64,000 nucleotides of DNA, taken from positions 1 to 64,000 of the forward strand of contig JAOBSW010000690.1 of the NCBI GenBank assembly GCA_026214975.1. The letters are read 5' to 3'. The position numbers were made by a program, and so were the translations under genes. Origin of the DNA: Gentiana macrophylla. Lineage: Eukaryota; Streptophyta; Magnoliopsida; Gentianales; Gentianaceae. Positions within the stretch are counted from its first letter, which is position 1. Each line of letters begins with the position of its first letter. The notes beneath the pieces were generated by a model. The model had not been told where the DNA came from. It did no database searches and saw only the letters and a program-made list of their open reading frames with translations. This document shows positions 10,755-23,401 of the stretch, piece by piece.

Positions 10755-12541
10755 TGTTAGGTGTAGTGCCCGAAAGACAATTTCTGTAAATGTTTTTGAC
10801 AGGATTTATAATTCATCTTAATATTTGCATTTATGCTTATATTAATACACTACTGAAAACCCTAAGTATATCGGTATGTAATCACATAACTCAGTGTATG
10901 GCATACACACGATGATTGAGTTAGTGATGATATGCTTAAAACTAGTTGGTCCATGGAGAATTTAATCAGAGTATGGGTCTCATGATTAATATAACAATAA
11001 TGCGCCTAGAACACTTAACGGTGTGACCGTCTTATCCGGACCGTCGGTATAGGGTACCTAGTGGGGCATTTATATATGATGTCTATCATATAGGACTGGA
11101 CCGATTGGATTTGAATTCTTGATATAATTCCGTGATCGAGAAATCTTGTCGAATCACAGGATGATCAAATATGGATTAATCTCAATCCTGATGTGATCAC
11201 AGTCTACTGCTTGGTTCAAAGTAGGGTTTGATGTGTTAGTTAAGGATCACTTGGATACATGTGATCTGAACACTTCTCGTTGGCTCTATTCTGGAATGAT
11301 TGAGTAGTCTGTGAATTCATAGATATGGAATCCATTCCTTCCTGCGGGAAGTAGACAGACAGTTCCCTTATTTGTTAATCCTAGAAACTGATCGATGGGC
11401 CTAGTTCATATTATATTAGTTATGAACTAATTGATCACTAGAGTGTTAATGGTAAATAAGGATAAGATGTTTTGAGAAGGGTTTACGGAAATATCCCGAA
11501 TCAAAACGAACAGTCTATGGAGGATTTATCCGTATGTAATGATTATATCAATGGACGCTTATCGACTCAATGATTAAAGTGTAAGTATATATCTATAATC
11601 GATAGAGTTCAGTTTTGGGTTTATGGTGGCGTAATCCCGGAATTAATAGATTGAATAAGAATTGTTCTGTTCGATGAATAATTTTATTTAATTTATTGTA
11701 ACTACTGGTTATAGGTCCATGGTCCCCGATGTGGCTCCTAACATGCATATGTTTGTTGATGTTGGGCCTCAATGATAATTAAGTAGTTGGACTATTTAAT
11801 TGATGTGTGAATAATTATTTAGTGGGCTAAATAATTAAATACATGGAAAAGATATTTTTCGTGGACTCGGCCCATTATGTGAAATTTCGTGTGCTAGTCT
11901 TATTTGACTAGGGCATGGCGTGTTCTACATGTTGTGATTAGGAAGAAATTAGTTTTCTTGGATAATTACATGTAATGTGATTAATTGTTTATTTGTTAAA
12001 TAATTAATCGGGAGATATTATATATTATCTATTTTATATATCTAAATTAGTTTTAGAATATATTAGATTTATCTTATATTTAATAAAAGATTATTATGAT
12101 TGATTATTTAATTAATTATTGAATCCTTGGAGGACAATCATTTCTCTCCTATATAAAGAGAGTTCTCCTAAGCCTTTTAATATACCATAATACACGCATA
12201 TACACACAAAATAGGCTTGGAATTTTTGGCCAAGTTTAGGGTTTCGAGTTGGGAAAATCTTCGGGATTTTCTGGGTAGTATATCGAGGAGGTCAAGCATC
12301 AAGGATCAACATCCACCGGTTGTTTCTTCGAGATACACATCGGAAGACTGTGGCATCTTAACTATTTGGATCTCGGCTTCTCAATCTTTGGATCTAATCT
12401 TTTGATTGGTAAGTAGATCTAACCTTCTTGTAGTTTAGATCTATTTGTTTTATAAGCTTTAATTTACATTGATCGTGATCCTTGTTATTCCGCAGCGTAA
12501 TCGGGTGGATCTAGATCCGTCCGGCGATATTACATTCAGCA
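10755..12541 (+). repeat. LARD LTR1
   Basis: 1787 bases. U3 is long: the TATATAAA box is at 12150-12157, about 1.4 kb in. The small frame at 12217-12405 just after the TATA box recurs in LTR2 (36134-36322) only because LTRs are copies of each other. The end reads ATTCAGCA rather than the ATCCAACA of LTR2. Confidence 0.85.
12150..12157 (+). promoter_or_regulatory. LARD/copia LTR TATA box
   Basis: TATATAAA in the context CTCCTATATAAAGAGAG. The same context recurs at 36068-36075 on the plus strand and, on the minus strand, at 18882-18889, 33689-33696 and 62819-62826. Conservation in five LTRs argues that it is the family promoter. Confidence 0.7.
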
Positions 12542-12543
12542 AG

Positions 12544-12556
12544 TGGTATCGGAGCC
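12544..12556 (+). promoter_or_regulatory. LARD primer binding site
   Basis: TGGTATCGGAGCC directly after LTR1. The same site is at 36461-36473 after LTR2 and, on the minus strand, at 33282-33294. It fits the 3' end of initiator methionine tRNA apart from one base. Confidence 0.8.
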
Positions 12557-14866
12557 TCCGATCTATAAATTAAAGTATATAATTGATAGATCTAGGAGTG
12601 GAAATTGCATGTTTAGATTGCAATGTTTTTCCATTAATTTTACTTCGAAAATCATGATGATGAATGCTTTGATTTGTTTTGGTTGAAGAGATGGATTGTG
12701 GTTGGTATTGTTTACTCGTTAGATCTATTGTAAAATCATATAAATTCGTTTATATGAGTATAGGAAATTTTGTAATTCTAGTTTCTTAGAAGTAGATCTG
12801 TTTTGTCTCTGTTTGTTTTTTATTTATTCCCGGAGATTGAGCCGTGAAACGACAATCCGTCCAGTCAGAATGAAGAATAAAAATTGGTGATCAAGCCCTC
12901 AAAATTTGGTGCCGATCGGAGTCCGTCTCGATATCAGATCGTTGCAATAATGTTACTGCTGTAACAGAAAAGCACAGCAGCTGTAAAAACCCTAGCTGTG
13001 AGTTCGTCGAATTTCTGGAGGAGTTTGGAACGTTGAAACATAGATACGACCGTTCCGATTGACTAACATGGAGTTATGAACAAGTCCAAAAACTTTCAGG
13101 TCGATCGGGTTTTATCTCGATGCCCGATCGGCTCCAGGAAGACACTGCTGCGCCACAGTTGTAAACAGATGCAGCAGTTGGGCCGTCAAAAATCTAATCC
13201 TACCGTCCATATTCAAGTGGGAGAAGTGAAGAACAAGTCCATAAAGTTTCGTGACGATCAAAGTTCGTTTGGATGTCCGATCATCGATAAAACGCAACAG
13301 CAGCAGCAGATTAGAAAATAGTAAACCCTAGTTAGGGTTTGTTTATTTTTCTGTTTAATAGGTTATATACGGGGGTACCAATGATCCATCTCGATGTTTA
13401 TTTTCTGCACTAGTATGTATGCGTAGAACCGGAAAATTTCCATGAAATGCATTACATCATGAATTCCACTCCATATGCATACATGTAGCTATTTAATTCA
13501 GGATAATTAATTAGGCATGTATCCAACCCGAATAATTAGTTTAATTTTTTAATTAATTTTTGTGGGAATTAATTAATTAGAAACTAATTAAAGAATCGAG
13601 GAACCGGGTTTTGTCAATCGTTAAGTTTTCGGTGATGGATTCTTGGTGAATCCCACATTAAACTGGAACGAGATTGCGGGTTTGTTCCGTAGTGTCTATG
13701 GGAATGTTTGACAATTTAAGAAATCGGAAAATCATGATACATGGGTTCGGAAATGATCTAACCATGGTTCGGTAAGTTCAATTGAGCTACAGCTCGATCG
13801 ACTCACCCTCCATATGTGACGTTTGCACGGGGTTCAAAGATGACTTAGCATATCCGACAAGCCTTTATCGCTAAACGGGCTTCTCCTAGCCGGATCCGAC
13901 CGACAGTCACATACGTTCCAACGAATAAGACGGGTAGGCTTGCCTACATTACCGACACCATTCGGGTACATGATTTATTGTTTCTTATAATATTGTCAAG
14001 TCCAAAACCGCGATCAGTAAACCCACCACTTTTTCAAAGTATTGAGTGGGAGCGGGGAAGGCTACAGCCGACCCCACGGCCTCTACTATAGATGCAAGCA
14101 AGTGAGAGAATGGTGACGCCTCATGCCGCTTTGATTTCGGCCCCCTTCGGATGGTGTTCACTGCTATCAAAATTCAAGGCTTGGTCTCCAAAATGATAGG
14201 ATCTTGAGGACTCACCGGGTCACTGACCTACCCTACGTAGGCATACTCGGGGCGTACTTAAAGGTCTGATATACTAGGTCACACTCATCAAGATATTTTA
14301 AGAAATATCTTGGCTGAAAAAGGAAGGTAATCGGCAATTAAAGTATGGGATGTACGATTCCCATGAGATGTTTGATTCTCAAAGTTTAATCATCGAGAGA
14401 GATTGTCTCAGTTTAACCGTCATCGTGCTGATACCGACCCCCTACGTGGTGGTACGATGTGAGGTTAAATCCTTGGAATGGTAGGATAGACTTTTACAGT
14501 TTATAATTCCTAAAACTTATCTAGCCGTGTATGTATGAATTTTTTCTGTCAATTTTATTTACAACTATCATCTCTAGGCTACTAAACTGCTAGTGTAATG
14601 ACTTCGTTAAAAGTGGAAAGTAACAAGAACGTTGAACTCATCAAAGAATGCAATTAAATCTCAAAAGAGATATTCCTGTTGAGCCTTTAAATCTTAAGTG
14701 ACATAGTATAGGTATGTCACTGCTGTCACTCGTGTTGAACGAGAGACGCACTTTCTTCAAAGATGATGTAGGACTATATAAATTTCTATTAGTGAATTTT
14801 AATTGTGTGAGCAATCACACAAGAAATTTCTAATTGAAATATTGGAAAATCATCAATAAAGTGTTG

Positions 14867-15124
14867 CTAGTTAGATGGTATTTGTAACCGATAAACTAGT
14901 GGGAGCTTTATTCTTATGATTTGTTGTTTTTCTGAATCATTAGAAATGTGTTAAAGACTGCACAAGAATTTTCTATTCCTGGAAAAAAATGAACAAAGCA
15001 TTACTAGTTAGACGGTATTTGGAACCGATAAACTAGTGGGAGCTTAGTTCTGTGATTTTCTAATCTCTGCAAAATCAAAATTAATGCATTTCTAGTTAGA
15101 CGGTATTTGGAACCGATAAACTAG
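14867..15124 (+). repeat. Three stem-loop motifs in LARD int1
   Basis: Motif copies at 14867-14899, 15004-15036 and 15092-15124. Each starts CTAGTT..CGGT, has a seven-base loop ATTTGGA, and closes ACCG..AACTAG, so 10 of 13 arm positions can pair. Each is followed by GTGGGAGCTT. The same three are present in int2 (38739, 38874, 38962) and in the inverted copy (60989, 61185, 61397). Confidence 0.75.
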
Positions 15125-17694
15125 TGGGAGCTTTAACCTTATGATTTGTTGAATAGTCCAAACGAGTAACACTATCATCAGACATCCCACAGTTCCCGAG
15201 TAGTGTCTACTCAAATGATTTGCTAGTTCAAGACAATTTCCATATAAGGAAAGTCAAGAATGGGAAAGAATGTCTATACGTTTTAGTCATCTAAACTAAG
15301 TAGTTTCAAGGATAAACCGGAATATTAATAAATGGAAAATGAGAGGATAAGGAAGGTGATTTCAGATCACTGACCAATGCATCCTCAACGATTTCCTCGA
15401 AATCTAAGTTCTTTGGAAGAACAAGGTAGCTATGCATTAAACGATAAATAGAGTAGACAACGGGCAGTTATTTCAGCTAGAATAGTGGGAGTGATATAAG
15501 GAAATGAATTTCGGTTCAATCCTTGAATATCACAGAAAATTTATTTTCTGCTTTCAGATTCGTTGGAACAAATGGATTCACTTTCAATTCAATAATTTGT
15601 TTGTCTTATAGAAAGTGAATATGACATTTGTAGCACGAATCCAAGACTCGGAATTTTGTTTGATTAAGTCAGAACCACTAAGAAATGCTGAAAATGTATA
15701 TGTAACAAATCTTAAACTATTAAAGGCAAAAGGTTTCCGTATTTAGATAAACACTTCTTCATACTCTATTAATTAGTGCATATTTCCTAAAGACAAGATC
15801 TGAAGCTTGGCTTAGGGTGATTTTTATCTCCCAGTCAAGGAACACTGTCTCAAAAAGAACAATGACTTAGCTTCCTTTCAATCGGGAAAGGGTAATAGAT
15901 TTAAAGAAGTAACATAGCTTGTTCATAATGACCTTCGGGGTCTTGTGAAAGATACAAGTTAGAAGCAACTTCTGACTAGTGACATCTCATCAGACAATTA
16001 CTCAAAACACCAGTAGGATTATCTAAAATATTTGGAGGTATCTCTGATTTCACCAGAGATAGAGTATTCCATGCTCAGTAATAGGCCATAGCATAGTCTT
16101 GGGACTGATGCTCGGCCTGCCTCCAACTGGAATTTATCCACTGAGGGATAACACCATAAATTTGCCTCATATAGTTATTAATGTGCTACAATACACTACT
16201 TAACTCATTTAAGATATTGGTTGTAAAATAACAGTTTACACTATCATGTAAAACCGAGAAGTCTACCTAGAAGATGCTTACAAATTTGTGGATAAGGAGT
16301 AAATTCGGTTCACCCCACTTCTGTCAATATAGGCATTTAACACTTAGTGCTTCAAGGTAGGACTGAAAATTTTGCGTACACGTTCAGATGATGACTGTTC
16401 ATGCAATATCTTATACGTTGACTAAAGGTTGGCTATAAGATTCTTAAGATCAGAAAGTGACGGTTATACTGTCAAAACCCCTTCTGAAAGGGTCTGTGAA
16501 TAACAACCTTGGACTTTGGAGTACGGTTACTCAAGGTAGTTAATAATTGATTAGATCAGACCACGTCCAACATTGGTTGTCGGTGATAATACTGATAATT
16601 ACTACTAGATCAGAATATCGATCCACCAAGAACGCAATGGGAGTATGGTTTAACCATTACCTATTGTGGTTTTCTGAAGACTTTGCAGTTTAGAGGTGAT
16701 TGATAACCTATGGTTCCTTGGGGCTGTATATGATTTTGATCAATAGAGGTTGGTTTAAAAGCCATAACCCTGTGAATGGAGTTTTGATACTCCAGTTCTA
16801 TTCACACTCTAGTCGAACCACCCGAGTGTCTCAGGCCCAATGTGAGTAATTGGATCTACATGATAAGAGTCGAATGAATAGAAATTTTAACTTTCGGTAC
16901 AAAGCTGAGTGGTCTAGGGGTGATTCACTAACAAGTAGAGAGTTAACCAGACCGTGAACTCTTTCACCACTCGGTCTTGTTTGATTTCGTTAGAAAGCAG
17001 AAAATAGGGGTGATTCCCTAGGACTTTCTTGCCGAACAAACGAAATCTGAATTCATTCAGAACAGAAGGGTTTTAGCTAAGAACTAATGGCAGATTCATT
17101 ATAAAGCAGAAAATATGGGTGATTCCCTGAGACTTTTTTGCTGAACAATCGGAATCTGAATTTATTCGTAACAAAGGCTTATATCCTTTGCGGATTAAAG
17201 CAAACCTCTAGGTCATTTAAAAGTCACATATTTCAAGTATGTGGACTTGACCAGAATATTGATAATTCTTTCATAGACTGGATGTCAGTATTGGTAAAGT
17301 AGGGTTCATGAATGGTAACACTGAAACAGTTCGAAACAACATGGGTGTGTTATCTGAAGTCAGGAAACTGACATGCCAAGATTCTCTTTATGAAAGAATC
17401 AGACTACATTCTAAAGGATTTGATTCGGTCAAATTCCTGAGAATATGTCACTGGCAATCCCATCTTTCATAATGGTTAAGATGATTTTGCATATTGGTAT
17501 GCAACATTCAACGAAGTAGTACTACCCTACCACTCACGGAATGCTTCTCTAATCCTGAGGATGAATAGAATATGGGATAGACTCTCTTTTGATAAGAGAA
17601 AGTCAGGAAATTACAAGTTAATCGAATCTTGGATTCGAGTATTAAATAGCAATTTTAGTACGTCCTCAAGTATCTTTGGAGAACGAGGAATGAC

Positions 17695-17763
17695 ATGCTA
17701 GTATATTCGGGTGCGAACTTGGATATAAGTGATTACACTGATTCTGACTTTAAGTCAGATTAA
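17695..17763 (+). pseudogene. RNase H relic in LARD int1
   Basis: ATG at 17695 reads MLVYSGANLDISDYTDSDFK then Ser-Asp-stop. The autonomous element has MLVYSGANLDVLGYTDSDFQ at 27720 on the minus strand. Only about 22 residues of the first RNase H motif are kept. The identical truncated piece with the same stop is at 44675-44743, so the truncation predates the LARD copies. Confidence 0.8.
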
Positions 17764-18076
17764 GCATATTGGGAGAGTACCACCTTTTTAGATGGAACGG
17801 CAACGTTTCGATCCTAAAGATCGTCTCGAGCTGACAACCTAACTTATCAGTATACTAAGTCGCGTGGCATTTAGATGTTGAATACTCACCGAGTCATCGA
17901 CCGAACCTGTGGTGCGCACACTCGAGTGTATTTTGACATTTAAATGGTTTGATGCACTTGGCGGGTACAGAATTGAGGGATATATCTGATTTGCTTTTAG
18001 AGCAAGTGGGAGAATGTTGTGTATAAGGGGTATGCTCTAAACAATTAATCACTTGCCTTTCGTGCAAGTGGGAGAT

Positions 18077-18491
18077 TGTTAGGTTTAGTGCCCGAAAGAC
18101 AATTTCTGTAATTGTTTTTGACAGGATTTATAATTCATCTTAATATTTGCATTTATGCTTATATTAATACACTGCTGAAAACCCTAAGTACATCGGTATG
18201 TAATCACATAACTCATTTTATGGCATACACACGAGGATTGAGTTAGTGATGATATGCTTAAAACTAGTTAGTCTGTGGTGAATTTCATCAGAGTATGGGT
18301 CTCATGATTAATATACCAATAATGCGCTAGAACACTTAACGGTGTGACCATCTTATCCGGACCTTTGGTATAGGGTACCTAGTGGGGCATTTATATATGA
18401 TGTCTATAATATTGGACTGGACCGATTTGATTTGAATTTTTGGTATAATTCCGTGATCGAGAAATCTTATCGAATCACAAGATGATCATAT
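18077..18491 (+). repeat. LARD LTR2, left part
   Basis: First 415 bases of LTR2, cut by the autonomous copia insertion. The last five bases, CATAT (18487-18491), are repeated at 35084-35088, where the LTR resumes. Confidence 0.9.
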
Positions 18492-19232
18492 TGTAGGATG
18501 TAAGATCGCCGGATGGATCATAGATCCACCCGATTATGCCGCGGAAATTACGATATCTAGATCTAGTCAACCAAAATACATAAAATAATAGATCTAAACC
18601 TACGAGGGGGTTTAGATTACCAACCTTTTATGGTGCAATTACTCCAAGAACAAAGCTCAATCCAAGATCCAAGCTAGATGAGAAGCCACAGTCTTCCAAC
18701 GTGTGTCTTTAGCAACACCAGGTGGATTGTGCTTCAAGCTGCCGGACCTCCTCGATATGCTACCTTAGAAAACCCAAAGTTTTCTAAATTCGAAACCCTA
18801 GTATTATAGCCGAAAATTCTAAGCTATAATACTCCCAATAATGCGTGTGATATGATGTGTTTGAGGCTTGGGAGTACTCTCTTTATATAGGAGAGAAATA
18901 CTAGTCTCCAAGGTATTATTTAATTAATAAAAAAATCAATTAAAATAATCCTTTTCCTAAAAAGTTAAATCTAGAATATTCCTAAATTAAATAGGATATA
19001 CAAAAGCTTTTCTTTTCCTTAAATTATTTAACAAATAAATAATTTAATCACATGTCTTATTATTTATCAAGAAAACTAATTTCTCAAAAAATTATTAAAC
19101 CAAAAATGCAGCCACACTAATTAACAATTAGGTCACACGCATTTTGCATTATTTTGGGCCAAGTCCACGAAAAATTTATTTTCATGTATTTAATTATCTA
19201 GTCCAACTAAACAATTAATCCACATATCAATT

Positions 19233-21000
19233 TGTTGGTCCCTTGGAAAGGCTAACACAAGTTTAGAGAGAGGGGGGGGTGAATAAACTTGTCACCAAAA
19301 ACTTTTCCTAAACTGAAAGTACCCCAGGAACTGAGTTTCTACTAAACTCAAACTGAACTAACAAGCTGATATTCAATATGACTCAGCTCAGTTCTGTTCC
19401 TACCCTTAAACTATGTAGTGGAGTTAACTAATTCAGTTTAACTGATGCTAGAACTGAACTAACTTGCAGCGGATAAGATAAAGCCTTTTGTGCAATAGAT
19501 GTGTCAATAAAGATCTAAGTCTCCTATGTATCAGTTATGTGCTGACTCAGTGTCTGATGTTTGCTGAGTCAAGTAATGACAATATAATACAATAATTAAA
19601 GCAATTACAGCAAAAATATAAATGCATAAAGTAAATCAACACAGAGTTTGTTTATGGAAGTTCCGGGTGGTGTAATCCCGTACGTCGCCCCTTCTCCAGT
19701 GGTTTAGGAGATATCACTAGAATCTTGAGATAACTGTTAAAAAACAGTCCTTCACGACACCCTAGTTTAACTGTCTACATATAATGAAGAAATGTGAGAT
19801 TGCTCCCTTCAATCTACACACTGATCCTTCGGAGGTGGAGTTACTCCTTCACCAGCTCACCACTAATACAAACACAGTCTGCAGACTGCATCAACAGCTG
19901 TGGCAACCAAGTTGCAACCGTATGAGGAAAGGTGGAGTTGCTCTCCAAAAACAATGCACAACCAACCATTTTTCACAAAGGTTAGGTTTAGAATTAATCA
20001 AAAGATTAATTCAGTGAGCTGTTTGATTCCTCTGGATATGACGTTGTAGCTCCAAGATGCCTTTTTCCCCCTTAATGGGTTACTTAATATTTCTCCATAA
20101 TCCTTAAGGCAATTCTGTTGGATTCCCCTTTTTCAGATATGAAATCTAATTTTCTGGAACTGGATCTTTAGATATGTGCTTTGTAAAACTTTTTCCCAGA
20201 TCTCTATTTTCCAAGCACTTCCTTCTGTGTATTTATAGGGAAGATTTAATGGTCAAATAAATTTTATAGCCGTTACTTTTGTCGTTTAGCCACCGTTCGT
20301 ATGTACGACATTTTGTCGTTTAGACATATCAAAATCAAGGTCTGAACTCAGTTTTATACTCTTCTTCAAAACTGAGTACCTCGTATACTTGACATATGAC
20401 TTCAATTGACTAAGTCAGGGTACACCATTCAGCTTCTTCTTTTCCTGGTAACTGATAATCTTTGTCCTTAAGATTATTCAGCTTTACATGATCTATAGTT
20501 CAGTTTCAGGTCACCACAGACTTGCCCGAATTCTAACTTATAGTCATGACTTAATCAGCTTCTAACTGAGTTTGCCACCTCAGTTATCCAGTCTTAATTA
20601 ACTGAGTCTGTGTCCCTCAGTTCTTCATCAACTGAGTTTGAACCCTCTGTTCTTCAGCCTTCTAGATGTGCCAAGCCGAGTCTGTGTCCTCAAAGAAACT
20701 TATCTTCTTGATTCTTTCAAACCGAGTCCGATCCTCGATTCTTCATATGTATACTCATTTTGCTTGTTGTGACTCAAATTGCTCACCTTGTTTCTGCTTC
20801 TATTACAATGCTTGTGCGAAACAACCTATACAAAGTTCGGACTCTAGATTGAACTTATACATTTTTCTCTAGACTATTTCTTGCTTCTTCTTTTATTATG
20901 CACTATAACAGCAAGTTATGACTTCATCATCATGGGTTATAAGTGAACTTACTAGATACGTGACGAATCATCATCCAAACACAAATATTATTTCCAACAA
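19233..21000 (-). repeat. T1 3' LTR
   Basis: 1768 bases. TATA box at 20230-20237 (minus strand). Hairpin array at about 20560-20760, here partly altered to CG-containing versions. G run at 19271-19279 near the sense 3' end. The frame at 19784-20017 recurs in the partner LTR (24849-25079) only because LTRs are duplicates. Confidence 0.9.
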
Positions 21001-21146
21001 TTTCCATATTTTTGATGATGTATCATAACCCTCCCCAAAAGCAATATTAAAAGAGTAATGCAAGAATCAGAACAAATAAAATAACAACCTAAAACAGCTG
21101 AGTTTATTGCAAACTTGTGCCAAAACAAACAGAGTTACTAAAATCA

Positions 21147-23054
21147 TTACAATTTATCTTTTTCCAAATACAACATCTTTTCACCAAGAAAGATACTTCT
21201 TTTTGTTTCTAGAAGCCTTCTTTCTTTTCCTTCTTCTCTTGATTCATCATCTCTGGGCTTAATATCCAGGTATTCATTGATCAACCGATTTGCTTCTTCG
21301 CTATCCTGGTTCTTGAGTTTTATCAAAATTTCTTTAATCTGCTCATCCATTATCTTCTCTTCTTCTTTTGATATCAAGTTATGTCTTACTCTTTCAGCTC
21401 TTCCTTCTGGTTTCATTTCGGCTTCCCCCTCAGTCTTTGCTTCTTTATCTCCAACTTCTTTTAATTCGTTTTGCAATCTAGCACAAATTGCAATCTTCCT
21501 TCTGATGTTCAACATAGCTTTAATTGAGGCTTATTCATCTTTATCAGTTCTAGTTTCTACAAAAGTTTCTTCTGCAATTACCTCCTCGATCAGATTATCA
21601 ACTGCTTCTCCATTTTGTTGAATGAAAAGTAAATCAGCATTCACTTTTTTGTCTTGTTCTTCAACCATTTGTTTAGCGTAGGTTTCTTCAGCTGACTTTG
21701 GTTCAGATTTAACTTCAGCACCTTCAGTTTTATCAGCATTATCAGCATCACCTCCGGCTTTATCTTCCCCCTTGTTGAAGATATGCAAATGCTTTCCTCA
21801 AATAATTTTTACTAGGTGATGATGTTGGAGTATTTTTTCAGACCTGAGTAGTGTGCTGTTGAGATAGATTCATGTAATTCATAGAGCTTCTTTTGTAGAG
21901 TCTTCATCAGGCTTTCTATGATCATTTTTATCCCTTCCTGTTGCTGAGTCTTTTCAGTTGCACAATGGGGAATGTCCTTCAATGTTGAATTGCTTGTAGA
22001 CGTAACTTGAACTTGAGATGAGGAACTGGATTCATGATAATGAGAGTCATGACTTAATAGTTCTTTCTCATACTCAGTTGCACAAAATCCAATATCTTCC
22101 AGACTTTCTCTTTGCTTCTCAGTGTTTCCTACATTTTCATCAGCTGAGGATTCACTTTCTTCAGTTTTGTCTTTAATCAGAATTATTACTTCAGTTCCAA
22201 TTTTCCTTTGAGTCATTGTGAAATGCTTCTGCATCATCCTCCTTTGCCTTCTAGCTGTTCTATCATCATGGTTTTCAGTTTTGCTAGAGACCAAAGTTTC
22301 TCTTATGACTTCATCATTGACTTTTCTTTTGTTCGATCCACTGGCCACTGATTTCTTTATTACCTCTGACTCTGTAGGTCTAGAGATGGAGAAATAGTTC
22401 AATATCCTTTGTACAAAATATGGAATCCCTTTTTCAACACGAACTTTTCTCGAATTGTCTTCCTTCGTTGAACTTTTGCTTTTTCATCTAAAATTTGTTT
22501 GATCAATTGCCTGAGAACAAACTTGTTCCAATCCAGCTTCTTCTCAAACCAAATAGTATAGATTAGTTTCAGTTTCTCTGTGGAAAGAGTGTAGAGATTC
22601 CAAGTGTGACCAATGACATTTTTGGTCAGAAGAATTGTCAAAAATGCGAACTCATGTTTTTGTTGATGAATAGATCCAATGAAATTCTTCTTATACTTGT
22701 CGATTGCTGTGACTTCTCAAAGTCAGTCTTTTTCTTCATTTCCAAAAGTAAGAGATGACGATCCTCCATATATGTCCAAACCAAAGACTAAGGAAAGAAG
22801 ATGTGCATTAACAATAATGCTTTTCTCTTGAACTGCTGTCTTGAAACTCTTTCCATCATCGGCGATTAAGGCGTTTCTGTTGAAATCTTTGATATCTTCT
22901 AGGTACAGAGTATTGACCTTCGTATCAATCAGGTTTTCAAGTCCTCGAACCCTTTTGATTTTATACGCAACTGAGTTGATAGGATGGAGTTTGAATTTTT
23001 GACTAAAGTCATCGGACTCATGGTGATTCCTTCATCAATGTTATATTTCTCCAT
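21147..23054 (-). pseudogene. T1 ORF2
   Basis: Starts at the ATG at 23054 (MEKYNIDEG type start, as at 54383). The frame is broken into pieces at 22641-22399, 22402-21812, 21788-21531 and 21515-21147. The first third holds the conserved block with ILLTKNVIGHTWNLYTLS and LIYTIWFEKKLDWNKF. The middle has a basic stretch KKSVASGSNKRK that could be a nuclear localisation signal. The last third is Glu/Lys-rich with MLNIRRKIAICA, DEQIKEILIKLKNQ and an LGEKMLYLEK tail. The intact protein would be about 630 residues. Function unknown; compare 211-6631, 47630-49475 and 52456-54383. Confidence 0.7.
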
Positions 23055-23401
23055 GGATTTTCAATTAGAGTATTCTTGGGGGAACCTTGAATATTTGAAG
23101 TTGATTCTGCAAGACTTGGTCAAAAAAAATTTAAGACCAGTATACGTTTTTAAGTGTTTCGATATACTCAACCGCTTAAGTGAGAGTCGTGTCACAATCA
23201 ATGAGATTTGTAGGGATGCACATCTACTTCTTCCCCTCGATTGACACGTTCTCTTCTGGTGATATGTTTGTCAGCCCAAGCGTCAGATAGTAGCTGGAAA
23301 GTTTTCGATCTTTGACCATTTTGCCCTTCATCAGCTTTTGTTTGGAAGTCAGTTTTTCTATGGATTTTATAATAAAAACTGACTTTACCTGCAAAACAGT
23401 T

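Larger units (their letters stand above)
12542..18076 (+). mobile_element. LARD internal region 1, non-coding
   Basis: The first 1.9 kb (to about 14480) matches the leader of the autonomous copia element (31310-33281, opposite strand). The next 3.2 kb has no match to that element's genes and no usable frame. It holds three stem-loop motifs at 14867-15124, two copies of a roughly 110-base repeat at 16998 and 17106, and a motif near 17885-17932 that resembles part of the leader. A short RNase H relic (17695-17763) and the purine tract (18066-18076) end it. Small frames at 13076-13321 and 13985-14170 are not conserved as proteins. Confidence 0.75.

Noticed and set aside
12217..12405. 62-residue frame just after the LTR TATA box, also at 36134-36322
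   Set aside because: Within LARD LTR R/U5. Recurs only because LTRs are copies, and the autonomous LTR has it broken on its sense strand. It could be a short upstream ORF, but nothing supports a protein.
13076..14170. Small frames on both strands in the int1 leader
   Set aside because: Not conserved as protein in int2 or in the autonomous leader. The conservation there is at DNA level.
14867..15124. CRISPR-like reading of the three spaced repeats
   Set aside because: Only three copies with unequal spacing, a diverging dyad, and a plant retrotransposon context.
19784..20017. Frame of 77 residues (start MKKCEIAPFNLHTD), repeated at 24849-25079
   Set aside because: Lies inside the two T1 LTRs. 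Similarity follows from LTR duplication, other T LTRs have it broken, and it is on the strand opposite to transcription.
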